Shown here: piece after piece, positions 13,377 through 23,046 of the stretch
How the letters are laid out: each line of letters starts with the position of its first letter
Position numbering within the stretch: the first letter of the stretch is position 1
Source: Bacteroidales bacterium
GTDB lineage: Bacteria > Bacteroidota > Bacteroidia > Bacteroidales > UBA932
Reading direction: 5' to 3'
NCBI GenBank assembly: GCA_024401945.1
Contig: JAKSKC010000013.1
Location: 1 to 23,046 of the forward strand
Length of the DNA stretch: 23,046 nucleotides
The notes under the pieces: model-generated
What the model saw: only the letters and a program-made list of their open reading frames with translations
Database searches by the model: none
Told to the model about the DNA's origin: nothing
Position numbers and translations under genes: made by a program

Positions 13377-14659
13377 CCCGAGCGTTTGTTCTCCTGCCTG
13401 TAGAGAGCCAGAAATATGAACAGCATCGCCGTGAAGGCCCACATGGACGAGCCTCCATAACTCATGAACGGCAGAGGGATGCCGATTACAGGCATCAGGC
13501 CTATGGTCATTCCGACATTGATGAACAGGTGCATGAAGAATACTGCAGCCACGCAGTATCCGTAGATGCGGTTGAACGGTTCCCTGCATTTCTCCGCGTC
13601 CAGCAGGATCCTGCTGATGAGGAAGACGTACAGGGATATGACGACAAAGCATCCGAAGAATCCCCATTCCTCCCCCACGGTACAGAAAATGAAGTCGGTG
13701 CTCTGCTCCGGGACAAAGCCGAACGCGGTCTGCGTGCCTTTGAGGAATCCTTTCCCGAACATTCCGCCGGAACCGATGGCTATCATCGACTGGTTCACGT
13801 TGTAACCTACGCCGGTAGGATCCTCCCTGAGGCCCAGGAGCACTTCGATGCGCAATCTCTGGTGAGGCTGGAGGACACTGTCGAAACCGGGGTCCGTGGA
13901 AAGTATCAGGACCGCTCCTGTGGCAAGGACGATGAGACAGTAGATAATAAGTTTCTTGCGCAGGGTCTTGCTGTATCTGGCTCCTCTTGTCCTGGCAAGC
14001 AGGTAGTACGTCAGGACCAGTATTCCCATGACAACGAAAGGAACCCATCTGGGGGATATGAGGGTGAGGATGAAGAGGAGGATAACCATTCCCAGGAACG
14101 CCAGGATCCATCCCGACATGCCCTCTCTGAAAAGAACCAGCAGGAAACCGGCGTAAACCAGCATCGACCCCGTTTCCTTTTCCGCAAGGATGGCCAGGGC
14201 AGGGAGACCTATGATGACGAGCATCCTGACAATATCCCCGAAGCCCTTTATCCTTCCGTTCGGTTTGCCCAGCATGGCCGCCAGCATCAGCGAGGTGGTG
14301 ATCTTTGAAAGCTCTGCAGGCTGGAAACTTACCGGTCCGAAGGTGATCCAGGAGTGCGAACCCTTTATGTCGGCTCCGATGAAGATGACCAGGATCAGCA
14401 GTGCCAATATGGTCAGGTATGCGGGCAGCGACACCATTTCCCAGAATTTGGGTTTGAATACGAACAGCACCAGAACTGCGATGATGACGGCTCCGGCAAT
14501 CCAGATAAGCTGTTTCTCCGGACGTGTGACAAGGTCCGGGCTGGTAGCGAAATGGACGGATGCGTAAATGTTAATCCATCCGATAAGCACCAGTACAACC
14601 CAGCTTATCACCAATTTCCAGTCGATGGTCCTGCGTATTTCTTTCTGGAAAGATGTCAT
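13370..14659 (-). CDS. rodA: rod shape-determining protein RodA (SEDS glycosyltransferase)
   Basis: RodA is the SEDS-family peptidoglycan polymerase of the elongasome; it works with the class B transpeptidase PBP2 in the inner membrane. The 429-residue protein has about ten membrane helices. Family signatures include FQPAELSKI, GEEWGFFGC, INVGMTIGLMPVIGIPLPFMSYGGSSM and a long extracytoplasmic loop containing VNQSMIAIGSGGMFGKG. The product is RodA rather than FtsW because it is the last gene of an mre cluster and directly follows mrdA. The start ATG overlaps the PBP2 stop by one base (TAATG), suggesting fixed-ratio coupled translation of the two partners. The stop overlaps the end of the convergent HAD gene. 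Confidence 0.95.
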   Translation of the reverse strand: MTSFQKEIRRTIDWKLVISWVVLVLIGWINIYASVHFATSPDLVTRPEKQLIWIAGAVIIAVLVLFVFKPKFWEMVSLPAYLTILALLILVIFIGADIKGSHSWITFGPVSFQPAELSKITTSLMLAAMLGKPNGRIKGFGDIVRMLVIIGLPALAILAEKETGSMLVYAGFLLVLFREGMSGWILAFLGMVILLFILTLISPRWVPFVVMGILVLTYYLLARTRGARYSKTLRKKLIIYCLIVLATGAVLILSTDPGFDSVLQPHQRLRIEVLLGLREDPTGVGYNVNQSMIAIGSGGMFGKGFLKGTQTAFGFVPEQSTDFIFCTVGEEWGFFGCFVVISLYVFLISRILLDAEKCREPFNRIYGYCVAAVFFMHLFINVGMTIGLMPVIGIPLPFMSYGGSSMWAFTAMLFIFLALYRQENKRSGY

Positions 14660-16491
14660 TATTCGTCAATGAAATGCGTTGTTATTATCCTTTCTTCCAG
14701 AGCCGGCCTGCTTATCTCTCCGGTAAGGTATTTCTCAACCATGAGCGATGCGATAGGACAGGCCCAGGTTCCTCCCCAGCCGGCGTTCTCTATGTACGCG
14801 GCAATTGCGATCTTCGGCTTGTCCATAGGCGCGAAGCACAGGAAAACGGAATTGTCCCTGCCGTGCGGATTCTGCGCCGTTCCGGTCTTTCCGCAGATGT
14901 CGAGTCCCTCCACGTGGGCCGAGTTCGCGGTTCCGCCTGCACCTATGTCGTTGACCGCGCGCCACATACCGTAGACCACCTTCTTGAACTGGGTTGTATC
15001 CACCTTGGTGTAGTTCTTCTCGTGGTATTTTTCATCGATGACTATCCCGTCCGAATCCTTGACGATATGCGGGATGTAATAATATCCCCTGTTGGCAACC
15101 GTAGCCGCGAGATTGGCTATCTGCAGGGGAGTGGCGCCGATTTCACCCTGACCGATGGACAGTGATACGATGTTGGTGAACTTCCAATGCCCTTTGCCGT
15201 AGCGTTTGTTGTAGAACTTCGAGGTAGGGATATTGCCGTTGAGTTCTCCCGGAAAATCGCTTTCGAGTTTCTGGCCGAAACCGAAACTCAGGACATACTC
15301 CCTCCAGACATCGAATGCGGCGGATATGCCGGCGTATTTCCTGTTGCTCACGATGTTGTTCAGCACATAGCAGAAATATGCATTGCAGGACATCATCACG
15401 GCTTCTTCCAGATTGAGCGGAGACCTGTGGGAGTGACAGCCCAGCTTCCTGGTCGGAGTGTAGTTGTAACCTCTGTTGCAGGGATAGGTGTCACCCGGTT
15501 TCAGCACACCTTCCTGAAGTCCGATGAGTCCGTTGACGAGCTTGAACACCGAGCCCGGAGGATATGAAGCCATCACCGTCCTGTTGAACATCGGCTTGTA
15601 TTTGCTCCTGGCTATCTGGCTGTAGTATTTTCCGATATCCGAAAGTTTGTCCACATCGATACCCGGGGCGGATATCATCGCCAGGATTTCTCCGGTTCCG
15701 GGTTCAATGGCCACAACGCTCCCCACCTTGCCTTTCATAAGCTGCTGTCCGTACTGCTGCAGTTCCGCATCGATGGTGGTCACGATGCTGGTTCCCGGAG
15801 TTGCGTCAAGGTCGTTGGCTCCATCCTTGTAGGATGCCTGGATGCGTCCCTTTGAATCCCTGAGATATATCTTGTAGCCTTTCTTTCCCTTCAGGTCATC
15901 CTCCCTGGCGGCTTCCAGACCTGTCTTGCCCGCGAAATCCCCCGCCTTGTATTCGGGATGCTTCTCAATGTAGGCCGCATCCACTTCCGAAACATATCCG
16001 AGAAGGTTTCCACCGGCGTTGAAAGGATATTCCCTGGTCGACCTGGCCTGTCCCCTGAATCCGGGGAACTTGTATTCCAGTTCCGCGAAGCGCAGATATG
16101 TTTCAACGTCCAGCTGTTTGAGGAAGGTCACCGACTGGAACCCGATTCTGGTGCGGTTCTCCCGGTACTCCTTCATCTTGCCCCTGATGAAATCAGGTGT
16201 GATGTTCAGGATACGTGCCATCGCGAGCGTATCGAATTCCATCACTTCCTTAGGGGTGCAGAGTATGTCGTAGCAGGTGGAATTGCCCACCAGCACCCTT
16301 CCTTCACGGTCATAGATGAGTCCGCGCGGCGGAGTGATGATGTCGTAGTACATCGAGTTGTTGGAGGCGCTGCGCTTGTACTTGTCGTTCAGGATCTGTA
16401 TGTAGAACAACTTCCCGAGAAGCACGACGGCGACGACCACCAGCCCCAGGATCATCAGCTTGACCTTATTTCCGTTGTCAGTGTTTTCCAT
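14659..16491 (-). CDS. mrdA: penicillin-binding protein 2 (class B transpeptidase)
   Basis: PBP2 cross-links peptidoglycan during side-wall elongation and pairs with RodA. The 610-residue protein has one N-terminal membrane anchor (about 11-30), then a pedestal domain with RGLIYDREGRVL and FPG...TREYPFNAGGNLLGYV. The C-terminal transpeptidase domain has all three active-site motifs: SVFK with nucleophile Ser314 and Lys317, SCN (368-370), and KTG (535-537). Length is typical. It begins two bases after the mreD stop codon and overlaps rodA by one base downstream. Its beta-lactam-binding motifs are intact, so it should be a drug target. Confidence 0.96.
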   Translation of the reverse strand: MENTDNGNKVKLMILGLVVVAVVLLGKLFYIQILNDKYKRSASNNSMYYDIITPPRGLIYDREGRVLVGNSTCYDILCTPKEVMEFDTLAMARILNITPDFIRGKMKEYRENRTRIGFQSVTFLKQLDVETYLRFAELEYKFPGFRGQARSTREYPFNAGGNLLGYVSEVDAAYIEKHPEYKAGDFAGKTGLEAAREDDLKGKKGYKIYLRDSKGRIQASYKDGANDLDATPGTSIVTTIDAELQQYGQQLMKGKVGSVVAIEPGTGEILAMISAPGIDVDKLSDIGKYYSQIARSKYKPMFNRTVMASYPPGSVFKLVNGLIGLQEGVLKPGDTYPCNRGYNYTPTRKLGCHSHRSPLNLEEAVMMSCNAYFCYVLNNIVSNRKYAGISAAFDVWREYVLSFGFGQKLESDFPGELNGNIPTSKFYNKRYGKGHWKFTNIVSLSIGQGEIGATPLQIANLAATVANRGYYYIPHIVKDSDGIVIDEKYHEKNYTKVDTTQFKKVVYGMWRAVNDIGAGGTANSAHVEGLDICGKTGTAQNPHGRDNSVFLCFAPMDKPKIAIAAYIENAGWGGTWACPIASLMVEKYLTGEISRPALEERIITTHFIDE

Positions 16492-16492
16492 C

Positions 16493-16990
16493 CTACGGGT
16501 TTAAGAACCGAATGCACAGCAATGAAACGACATAGCTTCCTACGGTGGAGAGGAATATCTTGAGAAGATTGAATCCGAACGATCTCGTGCCCGCCGAATC
16601 CACAGGGATGTAGATTATGAAGAAGACCAGCAGGAACATCAGAATGGCGATGCTTATCTTGAGGGTTCCGTGACGGGAAAGGGATATATCCTCGTTTCTC
16701 TCGATGATATCGCCCCCGAACGCAATCCGGTTCAACGGACGGCGGAGGAACGCGACAGGCAGCAGGGCAACCAGGCTCAGGCCTATTATGCCTCCGGCAA
16801 AGAGATCGACGACGAAACCCGATACGAAGGTAATGGCGAGCACCGCTATCGGATGTACTCCGGACGGTATGCAGAGAACCAGCATGGGGAGGATGTTGAT
16901 GACAAGGAACTGTGAAAGATTGAGGAAGTTCCCTATCAGTATCTGTGCAATGAGCAGCAGAACGTACAGAATTATAAATCTCGTGTTCAT
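16493..16990 (-). CDS. mreD: rod shape-determining protein MreD
   Basis: MreD is a small inner-membrane subunit of the rod complex. The 165-residue product is almost wholly hydrophobic, with five or six predicted membrane helices (LLLIAQILIGNFLN, VLAITFVSGFVVDLFAGGIIGL, ILMFLLVFFIIYIPV, LLKIFLSTVGSYVVSLLCIRF). It has the conserved GFVVDLFAGG-type Asp-containing stretch near residue 60. Sequence conservation of MreD is low, so position between mreC and mrdA carries much of the weight. The ATG shares one base with the mreC stop (TAATG). Confidence 0.92.
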   Translation of the reverse strand: MNTRFIILYVLLLIAQILIGNFLNLSQFLVINILPMLVLCIPSGVHPIAVLAITFVSGFVVDLFAGGIIGLSLVALLPVAFLRRPLNRIAFGGDIIERNEDISLSRHGTLKISIAILMFLLVFFIIYIPVDSAGTRSFGFNLLKIFLSTVGSYVVSLLCIRFLNP

Positions 16991-17811
16991 TACCTGTTCT
17001 CCCTTTCCATTGCCTTGATTGTTTCATATCCCATATTCTCCACTATGGTCACGTAACGGATGGCGGAGAAATCCTGGAAGAGGAAGACTTCGAGGTCCAT
17101 GGTTGTCCCATTGACCATTTTGGATTCCCCGGCTATGCCCAGCGGAATGTCCGGGGGGAATATTGACGAGAATCCGCTCGTCATGACGGTATCTCCCTTC
17201 TGGTATTCGCAGTACAGCGGAAGTTCCCGGAGATATGCCCTGTTTGATGATTTTCCGTCCCAGGAAAGAGGCCCTGTAGCCCCGTCCCTTCCTATTCTGG
17301 CACTGATCTTCGTGTTCACGTTCATCAGCGTTATCCCGTATGAGAAATGCTTGTCCACCACATCGATTATCCCTATGACGCCGTTCGAGGTGATGATCCC
17401 GTCCTCCGAATGGATGCCGTCCTCCGAGCCCTTGTCCAGGATGATGTAGTTGTGCTGGTTGTTCCTGCTCATCTTGACGATGGATGCGGGAGTGTACCTG
17501 AAGCCCTTGGTGCGCAGGGTCATTTTCCCGTCCACATCCTCAAGGTCGCAGGAGATGTTATAGCTCTGCAGCCTGCGGCGCAGCTCCATGTTCTCCTTGG
17601 AGAGGATCTCGTTCTGGCGGCCGAGCTTCCCGTAGTTGCGTATGCTCTCGCTCCTGTCCCAGAGGGAGGCCATCATCCTGTGGGAAAAACGGTTCAGCCA
17701 GATGTTCTGCATTGTGGATGTGGAGGACAGAAGTCCAATCGCAGCAATCTCCAGACATAGAAAGACTGCTGCGAAAATAAGTTTTGAACTGCCTGCTCCC
17801 TCCCTTGACAT
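16990..17811 (-). CDS. mreC: rod shape-determining protein MreC
   Basis: MreC is a periplasmic scaffold with one membrane anchor that links MreB and MreD to PBP2. The 273-residue protein has a TM segment at about 11-29, a coiled-coil dimerisation region at about 50-85 (ESIRNYGKLGRQNEILSKEN), and two beta-barrel domains. These contain the family-typical DKGSEDGI, VITSNGVIGIIDVV and TSGFSSIFPPDIPLGI segments. The start ATG shares one base with the mreB stop (TAATG) and the stop shares one base with the mreD start. No truncation is seen. Confidence 0.94.
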   Translation of the reverse strand: MSREGAGSSKLIFAAVFLCLEIAAIGLLSSTSTMQNIWLNRFSHRMMASLWDRSESIRNYGKLGRQNEILSKENMELRRRLQSYNISCDLEDVDGKMTLRTKGFRYTPASIVKMSRNNQHNYIILDKGSEDGIHSEDGIITSNGVIGIIDVVDKHFSYGITLMNVNTKISARIGRDGATGPLSWDGKSSNRAYLRELPLYCEYQKGDTVMTSGFSSIFPPDIPLGIAGESKMVNGTTMDLEVFLFQDFSAIRYVTIVENMGYETIKAMERENR

Positions 17812-18833
17812 TATCTCATCAGGAAGGAGTAGGAGTCAGTATGCCTCAATGCTTTGCAGGTGCCCCTGGCAACTGCGTGGAGAGGGTCGTCAGCCACGTG
17901 GAACTCGATGTTGACCTTGTCGGAGAAGCGTTTCGCGATGCCTCTGAGGAGGGCCCCGCCCCCGGAGATCCAGATGCCGTTCTCAACGATGTCGGCATAC
18001 AGTTCAGGAGGTGTGTCCTCGAGAACCCTGAGGATCGATGACTCTATCTTTGCGATGGATTTGTCAAGACAGTGGGCTATCTCCTGGTATGAGATGGCGG
18101 CTTCGACAGGATGCGCCGTCATGATGTTCGGACCCTTCACGATGAAAGGCTCCGGTTCCTCGTCGAGGTCCTGGATGACGGATCCCACGGCGATCTTTAT
18201 CTTCTCCGCGGTGGTTTCTCCCACGCGGATGTTGTGCTGCTGGCGCAGGTACTGCTGGATGTCGGCGGTGAATCCGTCTCCGGCAACCCTGATGCTCTCC
18301 TGAACGACCAGTCCTCCAAGTGAGATGACGGCGATTTCGGTGGTGCCTCCGCCGATCTCGACTATCATGTTACCCAGAGGTGCCTCGACGTTGAGGTCGA
18401 TGCCCAGAGCCGCCGCCATAGGTTCATAGATCAGGAACACGTCGCGTCCTCCGGCATGCTCGGCCGAGTCACGCACGGCGCGGATCTCAACCTCCGTGGA
18501 TCCTGAAGGAATGCCGATGACGACCTTCAGGTTTGGAGAGAAGAGATGGCGGTGCTTGCTGTTAACCTGCTTGATGAAACCGCGGATCATCTGCTCCGCG
18601 GCATTGAAATCGGCGATGACACCGTCCTTGAGCGGGCGCACCGTCTTGATGCCGGGATTGTTCCTCTCGTGCATCAGCTTGGCCTGCTGGCCGAGTGCGA
18701 TGCATTTTCCGGTCTTTATGTCAATAGCCACGATGCTCGGTTCGTCAAGTACGATCTGACCGTTCTGGTAAACGATGGTATTGGCTGTTCCGAGGTCTAT
18801 GGCAAGTTCTTGGTTCAGGAATGAAAAAGCCAT
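17811..18833 (-). CDS. mreB: rod shape-determining protein MreB (bacterial actin)
   Basis: MreB polymerises on the inner face of the membrane and steers peptidoglycan synthesis. The 340-residue product has the actin-fold nucleotide motifs: phosphate-1 AIDLGTANT (11-19), connect-1 VIGIPSG, EPMAAALG, phosphate-2 VEIGGGTTEIAV, and the adenosine motif ISGGGALLRG. The N-terminal MAFSFLNQELAID contains a short hydrophobic patch that could insert into membrane. It is the first gene of the five-gene elongation operon, transcribed from a promoter about 40 bases upstream and divergent from ispD. Confidence 0.97.
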   Translation of the reverse strand: MAFSFLNQELAIDLGTANTIVYQNGQIVLDEPSIVAIDIKTGKCIALGQQAKLMHERNNPGIKTVRPLKDGVIADFNAAEQMIRGFIKQVNSKHRHLFSPNLKVVIGIPSGSTEVEIRAVRDSAEHAGGRDVFLIYEPMAAALGIDLNVEAPLGNMIVEIGGGTTEIAVISLGGLVVQESIRVAGDGFTADIQQYLRQQHNIRVGETTAEKIKIAVGSVIQDLDEEPEPFIVKGPNIMTAHPVEAAISYQEIAHCLDKSIAKIESSILRVLEDTPPELYADIVENGIWISGGGALLRGIAKRFSDKVNIEFHVADDPLHAVARGTCKALRHTDSYSFLMR

Positions 18834-18868
18834 AAAATCAGAGTGTGATTATTTTGTATAACAAAATG

Positions 18869-18876
18869 CAAAATTA
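18869..18876 (-). promoter_or_regulatory. -7 promoter box for mreB-mreC-mreD-mrdA-rodA
   Basis: The minus strand reads TAATTTTG, an exact TAnnTTTG match 35 bases before the mreB ATG. It directly abuts the ispD box, and together the two form a 16-base perfect palindrome. No clear -33 box is seen on this strand. Confidence 0.55.
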
Positions 18877-18884
18877 TAATTTTG
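18877..18884 (+). promoter_or_regulatory. -7 promoter box for ispD
   Basis: TAATTTTG matches the consensus exactly and lies 17 bases before the ispD ATG. A TTTG at 18853-18856, 20 bases upstream, fits the -33 element and its usual spacing. In-frame codons upstream of 18902 lie in or before this promoter and so are not the start. Confidence 0.65.
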
Positions 18885-18901
18885 TAGGGAATTTTCACAC
18901 T

Positions 18902-19591
18902 ATGGAAAGAAAAATTATCGGTATTTTTGTCGCGGGCGGACAGGGTACCAGAATGCAGTCTGCAATCCCGAAACAATTCCTTCTCCTGAAGGGTGTTCCC
19001 GTGCTTCAGCGCACCATCGAACGCTTCGTGGAGGCCTGTCCCGGCATCGACGTCATAACGGTTCTCCCGAGGGAGCATTTCGATACCTGGAAGGAACTCT
19101 GCATCCGTTACGGATTCAACAGGAAGCAGACCCTCGTGGAGGGCGGGATCACCCGTTTCCATTCCGTGAAAAACGCGCTGGAGAAAGTGCCGGAGGCCTC
19201 CACCGTGCTGATCCACGATGGCGTAAGGCCCCTGGTGAGCGTGGAACTCATCAGGGAGATGATCCGCAGGAGCGGGACCTGCAGGGCCCTGATTCCAGTT
19301 ATTCCCAGCACGGATACCCTGAAAACCCTGGAAACCGGCAGGGACGGTATCCTGCACACTTCGGACAAGGCGGATCCGGACAGGAGCGAGGTCTTCTGCG
19401 CGCAGACTCCGCAACTCTTCCTGGCGGAGGATATCAGGAACGCATACCGCCAGCCGTTCGACATCTCCTTCACCGATGACGCATCGGTGGCCAGAAGCAA
19501 AAATATACCCCTCTCCTACATTGTCGGAGAGAGGTGGAATCTCAAAATTACAAATCCGGAGGATCTGGCCGTAGCGGAAAAGCTACGCTAG
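18902..19591 (+). CDS. ispD: 2-C-methyl-D-erythritol 4-phosphate cytidylyltransferase
   Basis: IspD joins CTP and methylerythritol phosphate to give CDP-methylerythritol, the third step of the MEP isoprenoid pathway, in the cytoplasm. The 229-residue protein has the nucleotidyltransferase signature FVAGGQGTRM (9-18) and Lys24 in IPKQF. It also has the HDGVRPLVS segment, TPQLF, and TDDASVARS near the C-terminus, ending ITNPEDLAVAEKLR as in IspD/CDP-ribitol pyrophosphorylases. The latter family (TarI-like) is similar, but no teichoic or ribitol genes are nearby. I use the ATG at 18902 because the extended frame upstream runs through the promoter. The gene's last nine bases overlap the convergent lrp gene. 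Confidence 0.9.
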   Translation: MERKIIGIFVAGGQGTRMQSAIPKQFLLLKGVPVLQRTIERFVEACPGIDVITVLPREHFDTWKELCIRYGFNRKQTLVEGGITRFHSVKNALEKVPEASTVLIHDGVRPLVSVELIREMIRRSGTCRALIPVIPSTDTLKTLETGRDGILHTSDKADPDRSEVFCAQTPQLFLAEDIRNAYRQPFDISFTDDASVARSKNIPLSYIVGERWNLKITNPEDLAVAEKLR

Positions 19592-20054
19592 GTCCCTGCT
19601 GCTTGCCATAAAGCTGGTATTCCTGTATTCCTTGACCCAGACCTGTCTCTGGAAGGCTTCGTCGAGGGATATGAGCGTATCGGTGGATTTGACGTAAGGT
19701 ATCCTCTGGATTGTGTTGAGGAGAATTTCCATAAGGTGGTCGTTATTGAAGCAATAGACCTTGAGGAAAAGGGCTGCTTTTCCTGTAATGAAATGACACT
19801 CAACGATTTCCGGGATATGCTTCAAGGCATTGATAACCTCTGGATACTTGTTGTTCTCGGAAAGTTCCAGGGCGACGAAGGCGCATACTTCAAGCCCGAC
19901 GGCGGACGGTGTGATGAGCATTCTGGAGCCGGTTATTATCCCGGAAGTCTCCATCTTCCGGACTCTCTGGTGAACCGCCGCTCCCGAGATTTTGCATTCC
20001 CTGGCTATCTCCAGGAAAGGCATTCTGGCATTGTTGGCCAGAAATGACAGGATC

Positions 20055-22367
<2,313 letters not shown>

Positions 22368-22397
22368 TATCTACTCATTTTTTACTGTTTCGTTCTG

Positions 22398-22429
22398 CAA
22401 AGAAAAACACAAACTCGCTAATTTTCAAA
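22398..22429 (-). promoter_or_regulatory. candidate topA promoter
   Basis: On the minus strand TTTG (22429-22426) is followed 20 bases later by TTTCTTTG (22405-22398), one mismatch from TAnnTTTG. The -7 box lies about 30 bases before the topA ATG. The spacing is good but the box is imperfect. Confidence 0.4.
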
Positions 22430-22439
22430 ATTAAATGTC

Positions 22440-22447
22440 TAATTTTG
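22440..22447 (+). promoter_or_regulatory. -7 promoter box for the class A PBP gene
   Basis: TAATTTTG is an exact TAnnTTTG match, 30 bases before the ATG at 22478 and 15 before the alternative ATG at 22463. It is divergent from the topA promoter within a 110-base gap. No TTTG is found at the expected -33 distance. Confidence 0.5.
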
Positions 22448-22477
22448 TACTTTCATTTATAAATGAATATTTTTACG

Positions 22478-23046
22478 ATGAAAGAGGAAACAAGGAAGAA
22501 AATCGTCAAATGGTTCTGGATTCTGGTGATTGCTCCGTTCGTGCTTCTGGCTCTCGGACTTCTGCTCGTAAGGGCGTTCGCCGAGATACCTTCCTGCGAG
22601 GAACTCGAGCATCCCGACAGCAAGCAGGCCACCCAGATCATCGCTGATGACGGTGCCACGGTCCTCACCACATTCCATATAGAGAACAGGACATTCGTTT
22701 CCTATGAGGACATCTCCCCGAACGTCATCAATGCCGCCATCGCGACGGAAGATATACGTTTCTACAGGCACTCCGGCATAGATTTCAAGGGCCTGGCCCG
22801 CGTTCTTGTCAAGACCCTGGCCCTGAGGAACAGCAGCCAGGGCGGAGGATCCACCATAACGCAGCAGCTCGCGAAGACCCTCTATCCGCGCGAGAACCTG
22901 AACAGCAGGATCCCGGGGGTGTCCAAGATCAAGATGGTGTGGATCAAATTCAAGGAATGGATCACTGCCGTCAAGCTCGAGAGGAACTACACCAAGGAGG
23001 AGATCGTCACCATGTACCTGAACTCCATCTTCTTCGGATCCAATGC
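22478..23046 (+). CDS. class A penicillin-binding protein, N-terminal part (cut by window edge)
   Basis: A bifunctional glycosyltransferase/transpeptidase of the PBP1A type, which builds and cross-links peptidoglycan. Only about 189 residues are present and the frame is open to the right edge. A membrane anchor lies at about 12-32. It is followed by GT51 signatures: ATEDIRFYRHSGIDFKGLAR with the catalytic Glu in ATED, GGSTITQQLAKTLYP, and LERNYTKEEIVTMYLN. The start is either the ATG at 22478 (MKEETRKK) or the in-frame ATG at 22463, which adds five residues. The transpeptidase domain lies outside the window. It extends the cell-wall theme but is a separate transcription unit from the mre operon. 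Confidence 0.93.
   Translation, partial: MKEETRKKIVKWFWILVIAPFVLLALGLLLVRAFAEIPSCEELEHPDSKQATQIIADDGATVLTTFHIENRTFVSYEDISPNVINAAIATEDIRFYRHSGIDFKGLARVLVKTLALRNSSQGGGSTITQQLAKTLYPRENLNSRIPGVSKIKMVWIKFKEWITAVKLERNYTKEEIVTMYLNSIFFGSN

Noticed and set aside
13529..14308. Long plus-strand open frame of 259 codons
   Set aside because: Antisense shadow of rodA; highly charged low-sense composition and no family resemblance.

Overview
This window looks like chromosomal DNA of a member of the Bacteroidota, probably order Bacteroidales. Three things point that way. Upstream of many genes there is a box matching the Bacteroidota -7 consensus TAnnTTTG. The envelope genes belong to families typical of the group: a NigD-like lipoprotein, a DUF4923-like protein, a head-GIN domain protein, a lipoprotein ending in a FISUMP-like domain, and a MacB/FtsX-type permease with its ATPase. 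The mreB-mreC-mreD-mrdA-rodA cluster and a tRNA without an encoded CCA also fit. Base composition is moderately GC-rich by eye. Genus cannot be told from this window.

Layout. 1-1900 (minus): ABC ATPase and an ABC permease that runs off the left edge. 1997-5495 (minus): pepP (aminopeptidase P), fabG-like reductase, comF-like phosphoribosyltransferase and a small exported DUF4923-like protein. 5536-11009 (plus): a tightly packed run of a head-GIN exported protein, a long coiled-coil lipoprotein, a diacylglycerol-kinase-family protein with altered nucleotide motifs, and a Cache-HAMP-SpoIIE phosphatase. 11014-12231 (minus): a NigD-like lipoprotein and an outer-membrane beta-barrel protein. 12334-12661 (minus): a tRNA-Leu(UAA) gene interrupted in its anticodon by a 243-nt group I intron, followed by a strong terminator. 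12759-13376 (plus): a HAD-family phosphatase. 13370-18833 (minus): the rod-shape and peptidoglycan elongation operon mreB-mreC-mreD-mrdA-rodA. 18902-19591 (plus): ispD. 19583-22367 (minus): topA, then an Lrp/AsnC regulator overlapping its 3' end. 22478-23046 (plus): the start of a class A penicillin-binding protein, cut by the right edge.

How the genes work together. The right half is dominated by cell-wall synthesis: the MreBCD scaffold, the PBP2 transpeptidase, the RodA glycosyltransferase and a class A PBP. IspD feeds isoprenoid and so undecaprenyl synthesis. The 5.5-11.0 kb run looks like an envelope-sensing unit in which a periplasmic Cache sensor controls a cytoplasmic SpoIIE phosphatase, co-transcribed with a lipid-kinase-like protein and two envelope proteins. 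No anti-sigma or anti-anti-sigma partner is visible. Coding density is very high, with several 1-base TAATG overlaps, convergent gene ends that overlap, and divergent promoters packed back to back.

The most unusual object is the intron-bearing tRNA-Leu(UAA). The group I intron sits at the anticodon position known from cyanobacteria and plastids. The P1, P2, P3, P4, P6, P7, P8 and P9 pairings can all be drawn by hand, and core stretches closely resemble the plastid trnL intron. No gap longer than about 110 bases lacks a gene.
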